Positions 57,745-64,000 of a DNA stretch of 64,000 bases are shown in pieces. The stretch comes from Ochotona curzoniae. Lineage: Eukaryota; Chordata; Mammalia; Lagomorpha; Ochotonidae. A program made the position numbers and the translations under genes. The DNA lies in the NCBI RefSeq assembly GCF_017591425.1, contig NW_024465369.1:28749001-28813000 (forward strand). The letters are read 5' to 3'. Position 1 is the first letter of the stretch; each line of letters begins with the position of its first letter. Below the pieces are notes generated by a model. The model saw nothing but the letters and a program-made list of their open reading frames with translations, was not told the origin of the DNA and made no database searches.

Positions 57745-60400
57745 ACAACAGAGTAACTTTTCCTTGAATGCAAGTGACAGTACTGATACCTAGTGGTTTA
57801 TAGGAGAGAGACCAGATGATCTTTATGGGTCAGACTGAAATACCAGCCTACTTATAAGTTCTGTGTAGAACTTGTTATCACTGATCAATGCAGACCACCA
57901 CAGAGCAGCCTATGAGAAAGCTAAGCCTGGGGGTTGTCTAGCAGGGCCAGATCCTAGTACCTGACAGAATGTTGGATCAGGTTATGGGTCACATTAGGCA
58001 AGGCCATGACACTATCCAGCACACGAGAAAATCATTTCCAGGGGTAGATTCTGTGGAGGATGTGTGGGCCAAATCCTGTGGAAATACTAGTCGCACTTGT
58101 TAGCTCAAGAGTTGGAGGGAGGGGTGATGGGCTGAACTAGGTGTGACCATGGAATCTGCCATTACTTACAGGTAAAGGAACTGATAACAGTCTGGGCTGG
58201 TCAAGACAGTAGCACCCGCTTGCACATCCTAAAACAGGGTATGGGTTGGGCCAGACTGCGATGTTCACCAGCTCATAGAAGGCCAAAATGGAAGGCCAGA
58301 CTATGTCAGGCACTGGCCTAACACTCACTGGCATGTATGAGAACTGGCTCTGGGAGAGGGTCAAGTGGGAGAAATTGGGAAACTCCCCTAGTGGGTTACA
58401 ACTCTCAATGATGATCACATGCTCCAGGCCTGGGGGTTGAATAAGCTGGGCAAGGTAGCTCCAACTGTTGGCTAATGTGTGAATTGATTATGGAGTGGGG
58501 TGGGGGGCCTAAACTGGGCAGGGCCAAGCAAACATTAGCTCACAAGTAAGAATAGAAATCAGGATGGAGCAAAGGTAATGCCGAGCTAGGCTCTTACACT
58601 TTCTGGTCTGCATGAGCCAGGGATGCTGATAGGGAGCAGCCCAGACCAGACCAGGGAAAGGTATTCACCAGCATACATTTGGCATAGGCTGTGGGCAGAC
58701 CAGGCTGAACCAGTTCACATCACCCATTGGTGAATCTGAGCACCAGAAGAGAGTATGGGTCAGGCCATGTTTGGTTGCAACACATACCAGTACATATTAC
58801 AGCTTGAATTGGGTGCCTGTTGGGCTCGGCTAGACTGTAACCCTCACCAGTGTCAGCTGGAAGTAAGGGTGGGCCGGGCCGGGTCAGACTACAGCACCCA
58901 CTGGCAAATGCTGATTTGAGGGAGGGCCATGCTGGACTGGGCTGCAGCACCCAAAGCACATATTTAAGAACCAGGGAGGGAGGGGTAGAGCTGATAGAAG
59001 GAATGTGGAGGGCACCCCTGCTGGTACACCACTCCCACTGGAGAGCATGAGTTGGGATGGCAGCAGACCAGACCAGACAGGGCTGCAACATCTGTGGGCC
59101 GCATGTGAGCCAGATCAGGGAAAAGCCAAACTTGGTTGACTGTCCCTTCTGCTACAAGCATAAATTAGAGAGGGCAAAGGTTGGTTAGGCTTTGCCGCAG
59201 CATCAGCTTGCAGATGCTGTCACTGGGGGCTGATTCTGTCAAGTTAAACTGCACAGAAACACCTGGAAAGTGCATGATCAGGGATTGGAAATGACCCAGG
59301 AAGAAATAGTGGGCACCTCCCTCTTGGGTTATCACTCCCACTGCAGAGCATGAAAACCAGTAGAGCAGACCAGGCTGGACAGAACGGAACCCATCAACAT
59401 GAGTGTGTGGGGTGGATGGTGGGCCTGGTTGGGTTCAACTAGGCTTGAATGCCCATTGATATGCAGGAGAACTGAATGGGATGTGGGACAGACTAAAGAA
59501 GTCTGTGGTACTTACTGGCAAGCATGGAAACCATGGCAGAGCGCAAGCCTTTTTGGGGTTACTGGGAGTTGCCCCAACTGGGCTGCAGCTCCCACTATTT
59601 GCATGAGGGCCAAGAGTGAAGTGGACAGATTCAGGATGGACTGCAGCACCTATTTGTTTGTGTGGAAGACAGGGCTGGTAACAGAACTAACCCAGCAATT
59701 GCAACCACTAGCATTTGCATAAGCTGGGGCGACGGAATTTGCCAGGCCCTGCACAGGCAAGCACACGCAAGAATCTGGTGTAGGATCACAGCAGACAAAG
59801 TTTCTTTGGGGATGTCCCCAATCGAGCTGCCGGATTCAGAACCCCAACAATGAAGAGAACTGCAGGTTCCATGATCTGACCTTGGAGTGCAAGTGTCAAA
59901 GAAGAACCTTCTCAGAGGCTCAGACAGAGCAGTGGACAGCATACCTAGGTGCACGTGGAGGACATGGCAGTCCATCAGAACCTGCAGAGGAAACCTGATA
60001 CCACAACAAAGCATGGAGGACAGAACAAGTCAACCCAGCCATGTGTTGGCAGTGAAAATCTGGGCAAATGGAGACTGTAAGTTGGACTATGTCAACCAGT
60101 GGATTCTGCAGCTATTTCATTGGGCTTGAAATGGCGAGATAGGCAGCAATTCAGAACTGTTGAATTATCAGAACCACTCAAGCATGACCCTTAGATCATG
60201 CCCCATTTCAGGGACCTGGGATGGGTGGGAGGCTGGGTGGGGCTTCTCCCTTTATCTCCCACTTTACCCCAGATACAGAAAAAAGCAATAATGTGGAAAT
60301 ACTCTTAGCCACTTTCCTGTATCCCTTGACCCTTTGTGCCCTAATCGACTATGTAAAGACTGTCAAAATAAAGCAACTAGAAAAAAAGAAAAAGAAAATA
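57745..60400 (+). mobile_element. Composite non-autonomous retroelement, SVA-like layout (copy 2, older)
   Basis: Homologous to 47403-49952 in the opposite orientation. Shared parts are the degenerate minisatellite body (gctgcagcacccactgg-type units), tgccaggccctgcacaggca with aaagtttctttggggatgtc, the G-rich motif gggacctgggatgggtggg at 60211-60229, and the 3' end gtcaaaataaagcaact plus an A-rich tail. Old L1 sequence continues on both sides (up to about 57745 and from about 60400), so it is a nested insertion. The 5' boundary is approximate; a duplication (agaaaat...) is too mutated to be sure. Confidence 0.72.
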
Positions 60401-61854
60401 CAGTAGGAAGCTTCAACAATAGGCTTGGTGAGGCAGAAGGAAGAATATCTGAGCTAGAAGAAAAATTCTTGGAAATTGACAAAAAAAAAAAAAGAAAATA
60501 TTTGAGATTGTGATACTATCTAACTACTTATGTAAATTTCCTGAAGGTTTAGAAAGATACTTGATTAGCTGCTTTATTCAGCAAATAGCATAAAACTTCC
60601 CTGATATGGAAAAATAAAGGGACTTTCTAGTACAGGAAGCATAAAGATCTCCTAACAGGGTTGATCAGAATCAATATTCACCATGACATATTACAGTCAA
60701 ATTTTCAACAGTAAAATAAAGAAAAGTTTCTTAAATGTGTGTAAGAAAAATGCCAGATTACTTTTGGAGGGCCCCCTTCCAATAGGTAATAGCTGAAAGT
60801 AGTCTAGGTCTTAAAAGAAGCACAATTCCAATCCAGAATTCTGCATCCTGTAAAGTAGTAATCTATGAAATAAGGCAAAATAAAGACCTTCCAAAACACA
60901 TGGAATATAAAAGTATTTGCTATAACTCATTCAACCTTACAAATGATATTTACCAATATGCTATACATAGAAAAAGCCAATTATATAATGAAAGAATGAG
61001 TAAAAGTACAAAGGATTTCAAGTCAAACAATAATACTTAAGGCACAATGTCAGAACCCAGTCATTGCCTTTCAATAATAGACCTGAATGTAAATAACCCA
61101 ATATCTCCAATCAAATCACATAGACTGGTTGAATGGATTTCAGTTTTAACAAAATCTATTTGATGCCTGATCAACTAAGATACATGCAAGCTGAAACTGT
61201 ACAATGAAAAGGAATATTCCACAACAAGAACAATAAGGAAAAACAAGCAGAGGTAGTCATCCCAGTCTCACACAAAGTGGACTTTAACACAAAAACTATG
61301 AAAGTGATGAAGCAAGGCATTAAATAGGGTTAAAGGATGAACTAAAAAAGATGCAAATGTAGTAAATGTACAATCTATCAATGCATCTCAAGGACCTAGA
61401 AAATAGAAACAAGTCAAGCTCAAAATTAGTATGAGAAAGAATTTAAAGTTAGTGAATAAAACGAAAGCAGACACACAAAAATTAGTGAACCAAACAGCTG
61501 AGTTTTTAAAAAGTAAAATCAATATACTATCATCCCAACTAACCATAGAAAAAGAGAAAAGACTCAACTCAATAAAATTTGAGATTTAAAAGTAAATTTA
61601 ACAAAGGACACCACAAGGGGAAAAAAACAATCATCAGCTACATGCCAACAAATTAGAAAATCCAGAAGAAATGGATTGATTTCTGGATACACAGTCTTTC
61701 AAAACTGAGTCATGTTGACACAGAAAACCTAAACAGGCCAATAACTGAGGCAGAGATTGAGTCAACAGCCTCATCCAAAAAAGACCAGCCCAGGAGCAAA
61801 TGACTTCACTGTTGAATTTTACTAAACTTCAAGAAAAACTAATTCTAATTCTTT

Positions 61855-61920
61855 TTTGTTTAAAGATTTATTTATTTTATTGGAAAGGCAGACGTACAGA
61901 GAGGAGGAGAGACAGAGAAA
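61855..61920 (-). mobile_element. CSINE 3'-end scrap
   Basis: aaagatttatttattttatt plus ggaaaggcagacgtacagag is a CSINE tail in antisense, cut off abruptly within the old L1. Confidence 0.8.
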
Positions 61921-62345
61921 ACTATGGAATGCCAGTCAACAATAGAAAAATAATGAAATCCTATCTTTTGCAACAAAGTTGATGAACTGGAAACCATTAT
62001 GCTCTGCAAAATAAGCCAGTCTCAAATACAGTGTTATTTCTGATATGTGGCAGCTAATAGAGAACACACTTATAAAAATAAGTGTGGGGATGAAATAGTC
62101 ACTTTGGAGTATGATTGCCATTTTTAGCTTGTGTTTATAGTACAGTGGAAATATAATTTTTTGGTCTTTTTACTTTTTATTTGTTAAATATGATTAGTGG
62201 CAAATTAAGCTTCTGACTACAGAGATTAAAATTATGTCTGCAAATACTGATGGAGAGAAGGAAGAGAGACAGGGGTATTGGTGGAGGGGAGGAGAGTGTT
62301 GGAAACATTTAATTGTCTTCTTGTAACTGTACCTATAGAACACAT

Positions 62346-63207
62346 AAAACAGAAATTGTGAATCCATCATTATCTAGAAGCGTGGCATTTGCAAATACTC
62401 AAACGTTCCTGCTTCATTTGCCTCAATTGCATAGCAGGCTTGCTTCAGGGCCTTCTCTTTGGATTAAATGAGGTAACAGAGGTAAAATACTGAGAAGAGC
62501 AGTTGACACATATGATGGCACTCTGCATTGTATCTTAGATAACAGCAACTTAAACATATATATATATGTCTAAACATATATATATATATTTAAACATATA
62601 ACCACTATACTACTTTTTCAATTACTTCTCACAAAGTAGATGCTATTTATTCCTGTTATGGTATTTTTAATCGAAAAAAATGACAAAGTATAATTTAGCA
62701 CCTTTAATAAGAGTTTAGTAATTATCTTTTCCATAGATATATAGAATGCATTGAACAGAAGCATTGCAAAAAATAGATACAAAATCATTAGAATTCCATG
62801 TACCATTCCAGAAATTGTTTGTGTTTAAAATACCCTGCTCTAATAGTTGACATATTTATTGTTTTAAATAATGTAGCTAAGTGAAATGCAGACTGGAACA
62901 GAGAATCAAATATGCTAGTATCCCTTCCTAAGCCTTTAGGAAATCTGTTCATTATTGACATGAAACAATTCAATCCACATTCTTGTTCAAAATAAAACAG
63001 AAAATACCACATGCCTTCACTTTCATCACAAATTCTGAAGACTACTCAGGGACAGTTGCCTGTGAGATTTGCTATGACTACTACCTATGAAGTACTACTT
63101 AGCTGCCATATAAAGGGGCACAAATCTTTGTGGCTCTCAATTATGTTTTATGAGAAGGATCTCCTTAGCAAGACATCTAGCTGTTTGCAATTGAGAGAAA
63201 TACTCAC
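62346..63207. other. SCN7A intron 4 sequence next to exon 4, with a (TA)n patch
   Basis: Mostly AT-rich unique-looking sequence. acatatatatatat runs occur twice near 62555-62600. No gene or SINE is recognised. Confidence 0.5.
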
Positions 63208-63336
63208 TCAAACAATGTCACACTGAAGTCAAGCCAGTTCCATGCATCACCAACAAAAGAAAAGGATCCTGTGCAGAGGCCTCTTGCAATCAGTTTCACA
63301 ATGATTTCAAAAGTATAAATTCCAAGTAGTGTATGC
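63208..63336 (-). CDS. SCN7A: SCN7A exon 4: domain I S2-S3
   Basis: This 129-bp exon has the canonical Nav exon 4 length. The acceptor is cttcctgcag and the donor is gtgagt. The first base completes a codon begun in exon 3, outside the window, and the last two bases (GA) are completed to Glu by exon 5. The product reads [20 protein letters not shown], then a [12 protein letters not shown] stretch, which are domain I S2 and S3. The intron to exon 5 is 7,380 bp and holds the old L1 with the nested composite retroelement. Confidence 0.93.
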
Positions 63337-64000
63337 CTGCAGGAAGTTTTTCATATAACTATTAAATCATGACACATTTTCAACTTTGAAAACTATGTTT
63401 ATGATTACTCTTGTCTGTCAATTTCTGAAAATCTCAATTATAACAAAATATATTGCTTCTTCATTCTATTCTCTTGCATAAATTGTGTATCTAGTCTCAG
63501 CCTTTCACATGTACCAAATCCTCTGTAGCTGCTCCTAACCTTCAGTATACTTGTACACCTGCTTTCCTCAATCTTGACCTCCTTTATGTTTCTCACAATA
63601 TGCTTTTACTTTCTCATTTTTTAAAATTAGGAGTTCATTCCTTCCTCTCTGTTTCCTCCTTCCCCATTTTTCCTTCATACCTTTTCCCCCATAGTAGCAC
63701 ACTATTATAATCCTGTAGTACCATTTACAAATTTAACTTTCTGACATTTAAAAGCATTATGACATTGTAAGTACTAGCAAAAGCATAAAACCTCATATTG
63801 CAATATAGAGATATAATTATAAGCTTTATTGGGAGTCCTTCTTTGTCAACAGAGCCACATACTGCCTTGTACTTTTACTTCCTAGTGTGCTAGTCTCCCT
63901 TGAACTCTATTTTGTATTTTAAATAATTCTTAAGTAATGTGGGACCAGATTTGCTTGGTAAGCCCCAACCAGGCAATAATCAGAAAAGCAAGTGTCCCTT
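63337..64000 (-). other. SCN7A: SCN7A intron 3, partial
   Basis: Sequence upstream of exon 4 on the minus strand. I searched it for the roughly 90-bp exon 3 (DI S1-S2 coding) and saw no in-phase candidate with splice sites, so exon 3 lies beyond the window. Confidence 0.6.

Larger units (their letters stand above)
56280..62345 (+). mobile_element. Old L1 (L1M-like), sense, interrupted by later insertions
   Basis: It starts with a typical old L1 5' end (cgactccaagatgactgaat), continues through 5'UTR and ORF1-like sequence (gaagcactagaaataaagaa, later gcttcaacaataggcttggt and cagaattctgcatcctgtaa), and ends with the ORF2 3' end (ggaatgccagtcaacaatag, gttgatgaactggaaaccat). Most of ORF2 is absent. 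It is split by a CSINE (57250-57412), the composite retroelement copy 2 and a CSINE scrap (61855-61920). It lies within SCN7A intron 4. Confidence 0.72.
9115..63336 (-). other. SCN7A: SCN7A gene (Nax sodium channel alpha subunit), 3' part: exons 4-9 and 12-26
   Basis: This is a four-domain voltage-gated-channel family gene on the minus strand; its first three coding exons lie beyond the window. Twenty-one exons were placed by matching splice sites and reading phase, and they join into one open frame of 1,527 codons including the stop. Nax rather than another Nav paralogue is supported by pore residues D, E, N and A in domains I-IV, IFV instead of IFM in the III-IV linker, few S4 arginines, and a C-terminal region that matches the human Nax sequence I remember. 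In the family Nax acts in the plasma membrane as a sodium-level sensor in glia, sensory neurons and other cells, not as a classic voltage-gated channel. Adding about 158 residues for exons 1-3 (canonical Nav exon sizes) gives about 1,685 aa, close to the human length (about 1,682). The promoter is not in the window. Confidence 0.96.

Noticed and set aside
63337..64000. SCN7A exon 3 within the window
   Set aside because: No segment of about 90 bp with splice sites in the needed phase and DI S1-S2-like translation was found; it probably lies beyond 64000.
1..64000. CRISPR arrays, bacterial operons, tRNA genes
   Set aside because: The tRNA-like boxes belong to CSINE heads, the tandem repeats are microsatellites or minisatellites, and the sequence is vertebrate intron-rich DNA.

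Overview
The window is mammalian genomic DNA, almost certainly from a lagomorph. It carries about 27 copies of a tRNA-derived C-type SINE (CSINE). These have a gggcccggcgc head, A- and B-box-like motifs, a long body and an ataaaaataaatcttt-type A-rich tail. The consensus I recall for rabbit differs at the head and tail, so a pika (Ochotona) is my best guess; that is inference from repeat flavour only.

The only protein-coding gene I can support is SCN7A (Nax, the atypical sodium-channel alpha subunit), on the minus strand. Twenty-one exons lie between 63336 and 11005. They correspond to exons 4-9 and 12-26 of the standard vertebrate Nav exon numbering and run from domain I S2 to the stop codon. 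Exons 1-3 (N-terminus and DI S1) lie beyond position 64000. The exons join without a frameshift into 1 nt plus 1,527 codons including the stop. Most exon lengths equal the canonical Nav lengths (129, 92, 142, 207, 239, 174, 357, 155, 174, 54, 138, 105 and 271 bp). Nax hallmarks are visible: pore-loop residues D-E-N-A in place of D-E-K-A, IFV in place of the IFM inactivation latch, sparse S4 charges, and a very short I-II linker because exons 10 and 11 are absent. The intron between DIII S6 and the III-IV linker is of the AT-AC type. The reading frame ends at a TGA seven codons before the end I remember for human SCN7A, removing the C-terminal PDZ ligand.

Layout: 1-2690 is an old L1 or HAL1-like element (minus strand) with SINEs. 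3346-6671 is a SINE cluster. 6672-9000 is a repeat-poor 3' flank without a recognisable gene. About 9115-11004 is the probable SCN7A 3'UTR. 11005-63336 holds SCN7A exons and introns full of SINEs, L1 pieces and microsatellites. 63337-64000 is the intron toward exon 3.

Three repeat structures stand out. (1) A full-length U6 snRNA copy is fused to an L1 3' end, and the whole is bracketed by a 13-bp target-site duplication (35799-36468). (2) A 2.55-kb non-autonomous retroelement with an SVA-like layout (GC-rich 5' tandem repeat, degenerate minisatellite body, unique 3' end with a G-quadruplex motif, AATAAA and poly(A)) is bounded by a perfect 16-bp duplication (47387-49968). (3) A second, older copy of that element in the opposite orientation (about 57745-60400) is nested inside an old L1 (56280-62345).
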